The notes beneath the pieces are model-generated. The model saw only the letters and a list, made by a program, of their open reading frames with translations, was not told the DNA's origin and searched no databases. Position numbers and translations under genes: made by a program. 64,000 nucleotides of DNA, taken from positions 25,971,001-26,035,000 of the forward strand of contig JAEOAD010000029.1 in the NCBI GenBank assembly GCA_036365145.1, written 5' to 3'. Of this stretch, positions 11,906 through 24,509 are shown one piece after another. Origin of the DNA: Orientallactaga sibirica (taxonomy: Eukaryota; Chordata; Mammalia; Rodentia; Dipodidae). Every line of letters begins with the position of its first letter. The first letter of the stretch is position 1.

Positions 11906-12639
11906 CCAAACATATCATATCACTTTTATGCCACAAACTCCACATTTTGTCCCAATAGGGTTATGGTCATCTCTTAAGGTAAAATATATTCAGTCATACT
12001 TCTGAAGTTCCCGTAGTCTTTAACAAGTTCTACAAATCTCAAAAGTCCAAAATCTCTTCTGAGGCTCAAAGCAATTGCTTATCTGAGAGTCCCTATAAAA
12101 TTAATAAACAAGTTACATATTTCTAATACAATGGCACAAAGTAAACATTCCCACTGAAAAAAGGAGGAAAGAGGGCACAGCAAGCACAGATCACAAAACC
12201 CAATAGGGCATTTGGGTTATTTGGGGCTCATGATGGAATAATCTGATTTGCAAAAGGCTTGGCTAGCCCCATGCCACAAGCTCCACTGCCTGCAGCACAT
12301 TTGGCCTCTCTCTTGGGCCAGCAGCACTCCGCGCAGGCAGCTTTCTTCAACAGATGCTCCATGGTTCTGGCATCTCCAGCACCATCACAGCTTCATGGAG
12401 TGGCCTCTCAGGGATCCCAACCCTTTCGTACGTTGCCTAGCCTCAGCATCTCTAGAACCATGATACCCTGCTCCATAACCACCTCAATTCTGTATCTTCT
12501 ATGCCTGCATTCTGTTCTATCTGGATGATGCTGAACAGTTCTGCTGCCATTGATGGATCCTGGCCCACTTAGACCACAGCTACATCTGCCACTGTGTGCC
12601 TTCTAGGATTACCCATGGGAAACACTTCCTGAGGGGATT

Positions 12640-12857
12640 GATTTTTTTTAATTATTATTTTTTATTGACTTTTATACTTACATAAAAAAAAACCCACCTG
12701 ATATTTCCCTTCCCTCCCCCCATTCCACTTTAGAACTCAAGTCTCCATCATATCCCCTCCCTCTCTCCATTAGTCTCTCTTTTAATTCGATGTCATCATC
12801 TTTTTCTTCTATTTTGAGGGTTTTGCGAAGGTATTGCTGGCACTGCAAGGTCATGGA
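12640..12857 (-). mobile_element. LINE-1 3' end, truncated
   Basis: Minus-strand copy of the same L1 3' UTR seen at 61783-62000. Both share TCTCCATCATATCCCC, TTAGTCTCTCTTTTAATT and GATGTCATCATCTTTTTC. The match ends near CAAGGTCATGG, where this copy is truncated. The poly(T) side is at the left. Confidence 0.7.
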
Positions 12858-13543
12858 GCAAGGATCCCCTTCATGATTCTCTGTTTAGTCTCTCTTTTAC
12901 CAAGAGAATGTGGATTTTCACAGGATGGAACCCCTGATGGGTGGGGGTTTCACAATCAGCCCATCTACTCTATTTTTCCAATGCAACACACAGTTTCTCT
13001 TTAATGATGTCTTTGACAAGTACAGCTGCTTTTTTAGCACCTCTATTGCTTACAAATTTAAGCATTTTTCTCCCGGAAAGGACACATTTTTCATGTTTTT
13101 TCTCTGCTCATTGTTCTTTCACTTAAGACCTGGACCTGAGCAGAGCAGGAACCATGACACCGCCTGAATGCCATCACGCCTAAAGATTTCCTCTGCCAAA
13201 TAAATCTGCACATTACTTTTGAATCAAGCTCCTCTCAAGGTCTCAGGACACAGGAAAATGCCACCAGATTCTTTGCCAGAATATAATATGAACTGTCTCT
13301 GGTTCAGTGTTCTCTGAAACATCATGAATTGGTCTTCTGGAGTCCACATTTCCTTCAGCATTCTGGTGTTCCAAACTCCTACCAAGATATCTCATTCAGC
13401 TCTGATTGCAGTATTCTAGGGTTTTCTTAGCACAAAGTCCCAAACTCTTCCACATCCATCCCAAAAACTAGTTCCAAAGGCCTATGAACCATATAGTTAG
13501 ATTTATCACAGCTATGGACCCATTTCTCAGGGCCTATTTTCTT

Positions 13544-13889
13544 TGTTAATTACTTTTCGTATTGCTGGGACAGAATACCTTACAGGAAGCCTTGTAAAGG
13601 TTTATTTTGGCTTATAGTTCTTGGGTTTACAGCCCATCTTGTCTGGGAAAATATGAAAATAGGAGCAGTCTATTGGTCACATTGAGTCTAAAAAGAGCAA
13701 AGACATATGAATGATATTTTCAGTGTACACTTTCTTTTTCATTCAGTACAGGATCCTAGCCCATACAATGGGTGAGTCTTCCTGCCTCAACCTAATCTAA
13801 ATACCTCCGTACAGTTATTCCAATAAAAAAAAAATATCTCCCGAGTGATTCTAGATCCTTTCAAATTGACAACGATAATTATCACCACA
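13544..13889 (-). mobile_element. 5' LTR of the minus-strand MaLR provirus
   Basis: Starts TGTTAATTACTTTTCG and ends ATCACCACA on the plus strand, 346 bp, the same length as the 5' LTR at 46493-46838. The bases AACC stand both before the left LTR (11150) and after this one, a possible short target-site duplication. Confidence 0.7.
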
Positions 13890-15164
13890 AACCAAGCTAC
13901 TTAAGACATGAGCCAGAAAGGGACTGATCTAATCCCAAACACACTATGTCAAAAAATACACCAAATTCACTTTCAAATCTATAACTGTACATAAGATTAG
14001 GGTGAAAAAAAATGTGATAAAACAAATGTTAGATAAAAATTATATTACTTTAGGATTTATTAAGTTCCTTAACAATGTCAACATGGTAAAGTGGATTCTG
14101 TGTTAAGGGACTGAAATTGATGTTCTGATGATGTAGTCCTGTGACTTATTTCTATACTTTATCATTCAATTACTTCTGTCTTTACATATGTGTTCCCATT
14201 CAGCCTGAACAGCAATTGACCTCTTCCTGAGATTCATGCTAGCAAATATAACATCATGTTCTTTTGAAAGTGACTTATTTTGTATTCTTTAGAGGTACAA
14301 GTAGATATATGATAGATAGGATGGCAGACAGACAACACGATAGATGGGCAATAGATAGGTACCATGTATGTTCTTAACTGTTAATCTCAGATATTAAGGA
14401 GGAAATTATGTCTTTAGAAATATCTTTGATTAGATTCTTGGGAATAACAAAAAATGAGTACTAAGGATTTGGGCTTTAGGATCTAAGGCCACAAATGGAA
14501 TAGGTAGCTTTATTTAAAGAAACTTTAGGGTAAAAAGAAAGATGAGGAAAAGAAAGACGTCAATAAACATAGAGAAGTATGAAGCCTGAAGGATGGGCCA
14601 GATCTGAACTTTTGAGTGATTCCACACTACGCACTCCTTATCTTATGGCAATACCTCCATTTCCTCTGAAGCTTTCAAAATCTTTTCCACTCAAGCCTAT
14701 GTGTTCTGTAAACATTTTCTGTGGTTACTTTTTTTGAATAGTTCAGTGTTATGCAAATGAATGAGTTCTATACCCAGAACAATGTGAAACAAAATAAGAT
14801 CACTTCACGCGTGCTCGGGAGACAACCCTAAACCAAGTTAAGTTGATTCAGCAACTAAAGATAGTCATGAGCTCACCCCCTGCCCCTCTCCATTCTGTCT
14901 CTGAGATCACTTTAAGTACACTATGTAGCTGCAAGAGTCTAGCTATAAACTATACTTATATGAGGGTTAGACTTCCTAAAGAAAAACAAGAACACAAGGA
15001 TCCATAAATTTAAATAGTGTTTTTTACCATTCACCAGTTTATCTATATCAATCTATGTTAGTAAACCAATGACTAAGGCTGGGAATCTTTAAAAAGAAAA
15101 ATGAAGAATTTGAAATACAATATTGAACTGGCCCCATGCTTTGGGTTTCAAGTAAGGCCCTTTA
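13890..15164. other. unannotated intergenic DNA
   Basis: No gene or recognisable repeat apart from an imperfect GATA-type simple repeat at about 14300-14360. Open frames are short. Confidence 0.5.
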
Positions 15165-15505
15165 TGAGTTACTTTTCTTGTTGCTACAACAGATACTTGA
15201 GATACTTAAGATAGGGCTTATTTCATTTATGGTTCCAAGGGATACAGCCAATCACAGCAGAGAGGCATGACAGCAGGAGAAGGAGCCTGCTGGCTCCATT
15301 GCATCCGCAGTCAGGAAGTAGAGAGAAATGAATGTTGGTACTCCTTTCTGTTCAGCCCAGGGCCCCAGCTCATAGAATGGTACAGCCCATGGATTCTCTC
15401 ATCTCAGTTACCTAATCTAGAAAATTCTTCACACCCATGTCCAGAGATGTGTTTCTATGGTGATTTCAAATCCTGTCAAACTGACAACCAAAATCAGCCA
15501 GCACA
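15165..15505 (-). mobile_element. solo MaLR LTR (ORR1-like)
   Basis: Plus-strand start TGAGTTACTTTTCTTGTTGC and end CAGCCAGCACA, 341 bp. It carries the reversed hallmarks TATGGTTCCAAGGG, GACAGCAGGAG and CATCCGCAGTCAGGAAG shared with the LTRs at 19631 and 25700. The 90-codon frame from 15267 lies in the LTR and is not a gene. Confidence 0.7.
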
Positions 15506-15735
15506 GTGTAGAATCCAGATACCAGGATACACTAACTAAAAAGAAGCAAGTGATGGCAAAGATGTCTGAACTATGAAGGGAAGGGATAGGTGAATAGGAG
15601 ACCCATCTCTGTGTGCAGTGTGAGCTGGTACTGTCATTTGGAAACTGCCTGGGGGACAGACACCCACATGAGTGCTGTTGGTCTGAGTGATTTTACAAAC
15701 TTCAGGTCTGATTTGTCTTCGTAAAAAAGGAAAAG

Positions 15736-16005
15736 AAGGGCTGGAGAGATGGCTTAGTGGTTAAGGCGCCTGCCTGCTAAGCCTGAGAACCCTGTTCCAA
15801 TCTCCAGGTCCCACCTTTAGCCAGATGCAAAGCAACGCAAGGGTGCAATGCCACACTTGAACACAAGGGGGCACACACATCTGGATTTCCTTCACAGCAG
15901 CTGAGAAACTGCTGGTGTGCCCATCTCTATCTGTCTCCCTCTCCCTCTCTGTCTGTCTGTCTTTCTCTGTGTCTCTCTCCAAAAATAAATTTAAAAAAAA
16001 GGAAA
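15736..16005 (+). mobile_element. B2-like SINE, variant with internal partial duplication
   Basis: Plus-strand element with the usual head and B-box region. It has about 33 extra bases at 15830-15862, where a GCAAGGGTGCA-type stretch precedes the normal CACAAGGGGGCAC. The insert resembles the adjoining body, suggesting a small internal duplication. Flanked by AAAAAGGAAAAGAA-type repeats. Confidence 0.88.
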
Positions 16006-17799
16006 AGAAAATGTGAGTAAATTAAAAGATTCTTCTTCTTTCAAGACAATAAATTACTTTTTGATGCAAACTCCTGCTTAATATGCACAGGCTGTGTGTT
16101 CTGACAGCATGAAGATAAAGGCTCTGCAAGGAGCCCCAGTCTTAGCAGTGGGATCCTCTGTGATGAGTAGGTGGGTGGAGCTGGTGTCCTTTCTGCCCTC
16201 TATTCTGCATGCAGCTCCCTCAGCCTTGCTTCCTAGAGTCTGTAACCAGAGTTGTTAGAGCCAGAGCCTGGGCCCCCACAGATCCCAAACAGCTCAGGCT
16301 TGGCCACCCATTCTCAGTAGTCCAATTAAAGAAACAAAGTGAAAAGCAAAAAAGATTTCTTCCAGGTGGCCACATTGAGAAGAACAAAGTGTTCAAGTGA
16401 CCTCCCTTCTCTTAAGTACATATAAGAGATCTTAACATGAGGTTTAAATAAAAGAAGGCCAGAGTTATGTATAACTAAGCAGTCCTGAACCATGTGCAGC
16501 CCTACCTATCACCCATCTTAGTCTAGGATCCAGTCTTTTCTGCAAGGTGCTCTGAGAATTTGTCAAGACACTTGAAAACTCTTTCCAGAAAGTTCTCCTT
16601 CTTCTTCAGCCTTTTCTCACTTCTTCAGCCTTTTCATCCTTCCTCAGAATGAGAATCCTGAGGAAATTCCAGTTTGGGGGGGTTCATTGTTTCAGTAGAT
16701 GAATAGCCAAAGGGAAGAACACACATTTATTTTTAGACTATCTTTATTCCTTCCAGGAGGGTTACAGCCACCAAAGAAATTCTTCAGTGTGAAAACAATG
16801 AAACAAACCCTGTGCTGGCCAATCAGAGCTCATTCAAGAGCCTCAAGATACATACCAGAGGCAAATATGTCTTAACAGAGCCAAACCTTTTGAGATCAGA
16901 GTTGAGGTTGTAGATTCTTTTAAACACTCTCCCTGTGCTCCTCACAAATAGTATGAGTTGGACTATCTAGGGTGGGATCCAGAGGTTTGATCTACAAAAG
17001 CTACCCCTGTGCTTCTGAAGAGATCCAACCTGGGAATCATGCCCCTGAACATTCATAATCATTGGCATTTAACAGCAGTCAGTCTTTTTAGAAAGAGTTA
17101 TAGAGAAAACCCCAAATATTGATGGTATTTTTTCTTTTAAAATATATTTTATTAATTTTTGGTTTAATTGTTCATTCTTATGGAATAGTGTTATAATTCT
17201 TGAGTTTCAAAGATCAGACAGAAATAGAATTGTCTAACCTCTGTCTCAATCCAGTCAGTGAGACATTTTCATAACAACCATTGAGTTTCACAGTGGTACT
17301 TGAATTAAATACCATAACTTTCAACACATATATCAAGTTCATTTCATGACAAGGATATGATCATTTTCAAATTATCAATTTATGGTCTAGTGAACCTGCA
17401 TGCTAACTTCGGTCCTGATCCCAATGTACACAGAGAACAAGAAAGAGATCCACTTTTGCTAAGTTCCTTAGCTAGAAAGACAACAGATTAGATTTTGTTG
17501 CCCAAAATTGCTAATTTATTTTTTGCTAATTTATTTATTGGGATGGATTAAAAGTAAAAGCCATTGGGTTCTTGTTTATATTATGATGCTCCTGGGCCAT
17601 CCAGAAACTCTGATCTTCACATTCTCTTTGAGCCCAGGCTGAATGGCCACCGTATTGAATGTTACCATCTTCTTTTGGTGAGAAGCTCTAAAGTCTCATA
17701 CCAACAGTCATTTCTTAGTATCAACTCATGGGTCAACATAGTTGTGTGACTCCACCGCACCACAAGGGAGCCAGGAAATGTTACCTAAAGAGCTTATGG
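16006..17799. other. unannotated intergenic DNA
   Basis: About 1.8 kb with no recognised gene or young repeat. A local repeat of TTCTTCAGCCTTTTC stands at 16600-16635. The short open frames at 16209 and 17564 have no domain character. Confidence 0.45.
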
Positions 17800-18115
17800 T
17801 GAGCAGAGTGGTTTGAGTAAAAATGTCCCCCATACCCTCATGTGTTTTGAATACTTGGTCCTCAGCTGTGGGCAACTGGGAAGGTGGAGCCAGCTGCAGG
17901 AAGTGTGTAAACTGAGGGCTGAGCTCTGGTTTATTAGTTCAGTTCTGCTGGATGCTCACAAGCAAGTTCAGTCAGTGTACTTCCCTCCCATTAATGTGGA
18001 TATGTGAGCTGGCTTCCTGCTTGTGGCATGCTTTTCCCACCATGATGAAGCTTCCTCTCCATACTCTGCTTCTGGTCAAGTGTTTTATAGCAGTAGTGGG
18101 AAGGTGACTGCTACA
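17800..18115 (+). mobile_element. solo MaLR LTR, diverged
   Basis: Plus-strand LTR-like unit with GTGGTTTGAGTAAAAATG near the start, GGGCAACTGGGAAGGTGG in the middle, TTCCCACCATGATGAAGC near the end, and ACTGCTACA as its last bases. The order matches the LTRs at 46493 and 47993. The usual AATAAA site has decayed. Confidence 0.55.
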
Positions 18116-18572
18116 GATCAAGAAAGGAACTTTCTGTAAATACTATCAAAGTTATGGTTCATATCCTTAAACTAATCTGTAATTGGAGGAAATGAAACAC
18201 CAAAATGGACTGTTCTGGGATGTCTCTGGATTCCTTCCCTATGAAATGCTAGGTAAGAAAGTAGCAGGTAACTTCTCTTTATGTTTCAAATGCTGTCTAA
18301 TCTATTAAAGTCTTTGGTGAGAGCCCATGATTCCTGCTCAGTTCATCTTTTTCTTTCCATTTCCTCTCCCACTTCAGTGCTTTTTTTTCCCCAACACTCT
18401 TTACAACCCCAATTTATATTTGTTTGCCACAGCAAAAAGCACAGTTTTGTGATACTCTGTTCAGTCCTCAAGGAAGGATGTCTTTGCTCTTAGCTCCTGG
18501 CCAATGCTGTGCTACCCTCAAAGTAAGTACATGGGAATTTGAACAAATGAATGAATGTGATTATTTTCTTTT

Positions 18573-18778
18573 TAAAAAATATTTAATTATTCATTTATTT
18601 GAGAAAGAAAGAGGCAGAAAGAGAGAGAATGCGCATGCCAGAGCCTCCAGCCACTGTGAACAAACTTCAAATGCATGTGCCACCTTGTGCATCTGACTTA
18701 TGTGGGTCCTGGGGAATAGAACCTGGCTCCTTAGGCTTCATAGGCAAGCGCCTTAACCACTAAGCCATTACTCCAGCC
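18573..18778 (-). mobile_element. B2-like SINE
   Basis: Minus-strand copy with TTCATTTATTTGAGAAAG, GAATGCGCATGCCAGAG and the reversed head CACTAAGCCATTACTCCAGCC. Confidence 0.9.
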
Positions 18779-19630
18779 TTTTTCTTCTCCTTCTTTTGCT
18801 TCTTCTTTTTAGATTATTTTCTTTAAAACTTCTTTTTCATTTAAAAATAGACAAGGTCCAGTAAAAGACAAAAGCCATCGTTTAAATAAATCATTAGGCT
18901 GAGAGCAACACAAAAGGTAAGAGTTGACTGGTTTGGCAGAATATAGCCAATTCCCAGCTGTGACTTGACGTCCATGTACCAGCCAAAATGGGTCTCTATT
19001 CTTCAGTCTGCGTTTAAGCCAAATATATCCCCTCTAGCATCCTCAAGTTACTTAAATAGAACACGAGAGCCCAAGGATCACAAAAACTTGATTAACTTTC
19101 TGAATTGAACTTTCAATGCCCCACGTGGGTTGCTGATATATTGCTTGGATTTCTTTCTCTGAAACTGATTCCCTCCAGGTAAAATAAAATTGAAATCATG
19201 CTGTTATGACTATCAATCCCCTGGTCTCATAGAAGTCACTTAAAAATGAACACTGGACAGCAGCCTACAAAAAAAGGCACCAGGGAAATGACAAACAATA
19301 TGAATCAAAGGCAGAACAGATGGCAAGAGCAGCTGTGGCATGACAGCCACACTCAGAATATAGTGTCCCTCTTCCCCAAGTAGGGGGTGTCGGCTCAGCA
19401 GCTCTGACAAAGGTGCAGATCAAAGTCCACTCCATCCCTTTGGAAGGTTGTGTACACTGTCTGCCCTTGCAAAGCGTTCTTTGTTAAGCAGCTCATTCCC
19501 ATAACTGCCTCACCAGTACCAGTATCTGCGGTTCTAGTCTCCATCTTCTCTTCTCACACTTCCTTCTGCAAGAACTTAAAGTTAAAATTGAATATTACCA
19601 ACTGATTTGTCCAAATATCTAAATACATAG
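18779..19630. other. unannotated intergenic DNA
   Basis: No gene or clear repeat seen beyond a short TTC-rich stretch at 18780-18812. Confidence 0.45.
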
Positions 19631-19974
19631 TGTATTAGTTACTTTTCCTGTTGCTGTAACCAAATAATTGACAAGAATCAGCTTGAGGGTAAAAGGGATT
19701 TATTTTGACTTACGGTTCAAGGGGATATAGTCCATCATGGCGGGAAGACACAGCAGCAGGAGCAGGAAGGAGCTAGTCACATTTCTACCACAGTCAGGAA
19801 GTAGTGAGTATGAACAGGAAGTGGAGTCAGACTTAAGGCCCACACCCAGTGACCTCTTCCTCCAGCAAGGCCTCACCCCCTACAGGTCCCACACCTCAAA
19901 CACAGCCATCAGCTGGGCTTTAAATATCTTAATATATGAACCTCTGAGAGACATTTTACAGTCAAACTACAACA
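19631..19974 (-). mobile_element. solo MaLR LTR (ORR1-like)
   Basis: 344 bp from TGTATTAGTTACTTTTCC to AAACTACAACA. Flanks CATAG and CATGG match in four of five bases, fitting the 5-bp target-site duplication of the ERVL/MaLR class. On its own strand it has an AATAAA signal near its end, like an LTR. The 128-codon frame starting at 19737 reads through the LTR and is incidental. Confidence 0.8.
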
Positions 19975-20339
19975 CATGGTTTTACAGATATTCAAATTAT
20001 TTGGTTTCTTCAAGAAGAATGTTATTAAATTATATCCACTGTTGTCTTTTTCCTTGTTATAAAAATTGCACTCTGTCTTACAAAAGTTTGGTTTGTTTTA
20101 GTCAGTATATATTTTTTAATTGAGACAAGCATGGCTAATTACTTTCTCTCTCATGCTTTTTCTAATGCATGTGTGTTATAAATACTAACGCTAAACATAG
20201 TTATAAATACATCTTCTATTATATCCTTGATTTTTCTGAAGTTAGAGTCATAGAAGTACCATGATTAGGTTCAAGAATGTGAATTAACTTAAGGCTTTTA
20301 AAAAATATTGCCAAATTCTCTTCCAGAACATTTTTATTT

Positions 20340-20503
20340 ATTATTTTTTAATTTATTTTTTTCCGAGGTGGGCTCTCACTCTGTCTCAGGCTGACCTGGA
20401 ATTCACTATGTAGCCTCAGGGTGGCCTCGAACTCATGGTGATCCTCCCACCTCTGCCTCCCAAGTGCTGGGATTAAAGGCATGCACCACCACACCTGGTT
20501 TAA
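20340..20503 (-). mobile_element. B1-like SINE
   Basis: Minus-strand B1: T-rich start, GGTGGGCTCTCACTCTG, AAGTGCTGGGATTAAAGG, end CACCACACCTGG. It faces a plus-strand B1 at 20653. Confidence 0.92.
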
Positions 20504-20542
20504 ATATCCTTTTGAATTATACATTTAAAAAAATATAAATGG

Positions 20543-20638
20543 CCGGCCTGAGACAGAGTGAGAGCCTACCTCAGGAAAAAAAAAAAAAAAGAAAAGAAAA
20601 AAGAAAAAGAAAAAGAAAAAAGAAAAAGAAAGGATATT
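20543..20638 (+). mobile_element. B1-like SINE, 3' end only
   Basis: Only the last B1 bases remain (GCCTGAGACAGAGTGAGAGC), followed by an A-rich AAAAAG repeat tail. Confidence 0.65.
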
Positions 20639-20652
20639 TAAAATGCATCCAG

Positions 20653-20822
20653 CGAGCTGGGCGTGGTGGCGCACGCCTTTAATCCCAGCATTCGGGAGGC
20701 AGAGGTAGGAGGATCGCCTTGAGAGTTCGAGGCCACCCTGAGACTACATAGTTAATTCCAGGTCAGCCTGAACCAGAGTGAGACCCTACCTTGCAAAACT
20801 AAAAAAATAAAATAAAATAAAA
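20653..20822 (+). mobile_element. B1-like SINE
   Basis: Well-preserved plus-strand copy, AGCTGGGCGTGGTGGCGC to GAGTGAGACCCTACC, with an AAAAT tail. Target-site duplication AAAATGCATCCAG at 20641 and near 20819. Confidence 0.95.
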
Positions 20823-23800
20823 TGCATCCAGCCACTGACCCCTTAACAACATTGAATAGGATGTGTATGTTATAACTATCAACTTCACGGGTATAAATAG
20901 GCAAAGTGTTAAATTGTTTTAATTTTTTTGTAATTGCTATTTTTGAGCTAGGATTTTATTATAGTGTCTATTTCATTATGTTGAGTCTTTCTTTAAATTA
21001 TGCATTTGCATTTTTCTCTCCTTCAAAGAATCATTAATGTCTTCAAGCCAAAGGTTATGTTACTCTTTATATTATTACCTTGATCTCCTACAAGCAACTA
21101 CATGCATTTAATAAATACCATTAAATGAACTCTGGACATAGTTGACCTTAATTGATCAACAGTAGAACCAGAATTGGATTTCTCAAGATTGGTTTTATTT
21201 AAGGAATCTTTGATAAGTATTAGGAAACCATAGGTATTAGCCCACCACTTTGTCTAAGTAGTAAGTATCTTTAGAAGAGGAAATACAGAGACATATAAGA
21301 TAGACCCATATAGAAAAGAGGTTATGGAGTCAGTAGAAAAGAAACAGAATACACAGGAAAATCTTGTGACTGAAGAAGTTTTTTGTTGGAACTTTGTTTT
21401 GGGCTCTAATGGTGTGTGGTACAAAGAGGACAAAGTGATCTAGGTACTTAAACTGAGCTGAGGTTCATGAAACCATGCTAAGGCCACATTCCTGGGCACT
21501 CCTGGGGCACTTGTAAGAGAAGGAGCTTCATCCCTGGAGCAGAAAAATACTTATCCAGAAAAAAAGCAGCCATTGAAAATGGTAGTTCTGTTGGGCTTCA
21601 GAATCTTGCTTTGAAACACAGAATAGAAATGATTTACAACCCTTCAATGTCTGACAAAGTAATTAATCCTCAGACCTGGATCTGCCTCAGAAAAAGCTCA
21701 GGGTGTCTGCTGAGATTCTTTGCACCTCAAAGGCTCTTTCACTAGAAGATCCCATTAGAACTCAACTGGATCCTTGGAAGAATATGAAAAGGACAGTGAA
21801 GATTATACTCTTTGTTCCAACACTTCTTAAGTGAGCTTCCCCCCCTACTCCTTTTCTCCCACCTACCTGCCCCCTCCCTCCTCTCTTTGTTCAATCATCA
21901 CAGGTTTAAAACTAGAACCCTAGTTGCATGAGGTCAGTGGAGATTCTGTGTAACCTTAGAAGTCTTCATTTCTCTGCATGTTCTTTTATAATTACCTGTA
22001 AATCCATAACTATGGTACTGTGTGGTATTTGTTGAAAGAGGGGAAGTTATGAATGTTATTAAACTTTTTATTTGCTCATGAGTTGACTTTAAGCTCTCTC
22101 TGAGTTTAAAAAGTCATAAAATGACTGGTTTGACATATATTTCTCTATGACAACTTAATAAGCCAAAGTCTAATCTTATTTTATTTTCTAAATCATTAGT
22201 AAACATCATCTCATCAATTCCAGGAATAATTCTTCTCATTCCATCTTTCCCATCTATGAAGAACTACAGCCTATTTGTTTCATGCCTTTAATTACACTTG
22301 CAGAGGCTGAGAATAACAACACTGGCAATAAAATATGGTGAACTCTATCCACTGGCATGTTATAAAATCTCTTCTCAAATTATGATAAAGAAGTTTAAAT
22401 AAAAAAGTTCAGTTAAATGTGAACAGACAGTGTATCAAAATAATGGAATATTTCTTATTTGCATATTATAGCCTAACAAATATATAAAATTCTGGTTCCT
22501 AGATCCAAGATGTTCAAAAAAGACACTTGTGTATAAAGATCTCAGTAACTGTCCATCAAGGGGCTGGGAGAGGTGTCTAGATGAACTTGAGTTTCCAAAT
22601 TTCAGAGGACCTAATACATCCATATGGAAGTTTTATCCAAAACCAAGAAATTTGCTGTTCCTTTTTCCTTCTGTCTCTCCCCTCCAGTATCAAGGACTTA
22701 TATACTAGCCCTAGAATGACCAAGGTCCCCTCAACTGTTAAAATGAGATATTTGCATCTTCACATGATCTCCTCTTGCCATTTCTCATCTAAATTCTGTG
22801 TTGAGATGATCTCATTCTAATTCAAAACCCCTGCCTAAAACCTGTTCTTCATAAAAATGATAAACTTCACAAATGATAAACTTCAATCAAAAGAGGTTTT
22901 TAAATGCACCCACTAATTTGTTTAAATTATATGCATTTTCATTGAGCCATTTTTTTTCAGTGAGGAGAGGCAATCCTTTGGTTAAAGAAAATCAAAAGTT
23001 TTGGGTAGAAAAGGTGAGGACAGAAAGAGAAGCTGGAGAAGAAAGGATGAGTGGAAAGAGGGCTAGCAGAGGTGGACAGGGCTGCCTCGTGCTAGACCAC
23101 CCCTCTGAAGTGCTTCGCTTGCTTGCTCTCCCCATCTTGCTCCTCCACTGAGCTTTACATTTAAATAAGGCCAACTTCCCCTGCTGGGCTACAGTCCACA
23201 GAGAATCACTGGCTGATGTGTTTATATGAGCATATTAGGAGAAAGAAGAATTTTGGAAAACAGAGAGATGTTGTCAACATCCCGGAAATAATCTCACAGC
23301 AGCAATTATAGTTCCAGGGCATCAGCCGGGGAGGCTAGCCACAAGGAACGTCTGATGAGACAACCATGGCATGTAGATAAATGTTTTCAGAGTTTTATAC
23401 AGCTGTGAGGTAGTGCATTTATGTCATCACTGGACATTGTGAAATTTGTTTTTTTTCCTCCCTAAATGCCTCTTAATAAGCCATTACAAGTCTATTTTTG
23501 GTCTTAGTTGTCCTTTCCAATAGACCATCTGTTAGAAAGACAGAAGTGCAGCCTTGCTGGCCATGTATGAGTGCTGGCTTTGCCTCGGACAGGCCAAGTG
23601 ACCTTGAGCTTGACCTTGAGTGTTCCAATACATTTCCCACGTAGCAAAACAGTTAGAAAAGTGCCCGTGATGGTTAGTCTAGGAGGAAGACAAACTAAAA
23701 TGTTTGTAGAATGATAGTAGATTAATGATGGTAGATTACAGGAGAAGTCCATGAGAAAAACCTTTGTCTCCAAAAGAAACACAGTACAGGCTCATCTGAG

Positions 23801-24180
23801 CACTATGGCAAGTTTGATGTGGCAAATACAACTTGTTTGTAAGAACACGATCAAATGAGTTTATTCATTTAAGTTACTGATACAGATATTAGAGTGAATG
23901 TGATACTCAAATAAGTAGAAAAATGTACCATGTCCCTTGTCACCATAGTGGATTGGTGCCAGGACAGGCCATAGGTACCAAGACCTATAGATTCTCAGGT
24001 CCCTTACATAAAATGGCATAGTACTTGCATAGAACCAGCACACTGCTACTGTATACTTTAAATTATCCTAGGATTACTTATAAAACCTAATAAAACATAG
24101 ATGGTGTTATAAAGATGTCATAATGAACTGTTTGGGGGAATTAAGGACAAGGAAAGTCCATACCTGGTCATAGGGACCAA
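20823..24180. other. unannotated SINE-free intergenic DNA
   Basis: 3.3 kb without a young SINE or recognised gene. Contains a C-rich patch at 21838-21880. The open frames of 60-92 codons at 22435-23782 are unsupported by any domain. Confidence 0.45.
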
Positions 24181-24185
24181 CACAT

Positions 24186-24377
24186 TTTTTTTTCTTTTTT
24201 TTTTCTTCTTTTCTTTTTCTTTCTTTCTTTCTTTTTTTTTTTCAAGGTAGGGTTTCACTGCAGCCCAGGCTGACCTGGAATTCACTATGTAATCTTAGGG
24301 TAGCCTCGAACTTATGGTGATCCTCTTACCTCTGCCTCCCAAGTGCTGGGATTAAAGGCCTGCGCCAACATGCCCCA
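24186..24377 (-). mobile_element. B1-like SINE with a long T/C-rich tail
   Basis: Minus-strand B1 preceded by a TTTC/T-rich tail, then GTAGGGTTTCACTGCAGCCC and TGCTGGGATTAAAGGCC. Confidence 0.92.
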
Positions 24378-24509
24378 CCTTTTTCAAGTACTTTTTATCT
24401 GGGTTAGTTGAATCTGCACGAGGTGAAAAAGACTGATGATATAATTATTTAATCAGATGAAGGCTACCATCTAAGAACTACAGTTGGAGTATAAATAGAG
24501 AGCTATACT

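Larger units (their letters stand above)
11660..13543 (-). mobile_element. MaLR internal region with later insertions
   Basis: Sequence between two same-orientation MaLR LTRs. It has no long open frame, as expected of MaLR internal regions, which depend on other elements for enzymes. A B2-like SINE (11703-11905) and an L1 fragment (12640-12857) have since been added. Assignment rests mainly on position between the LTRs. Confidence 0.55.

Noticed and set aside
19737..20123. 128-codon plus-strand frame
   Set aside because: Reads through a minus-strand MaLR LTR and into adjacent AT-rich DNA; no domain.
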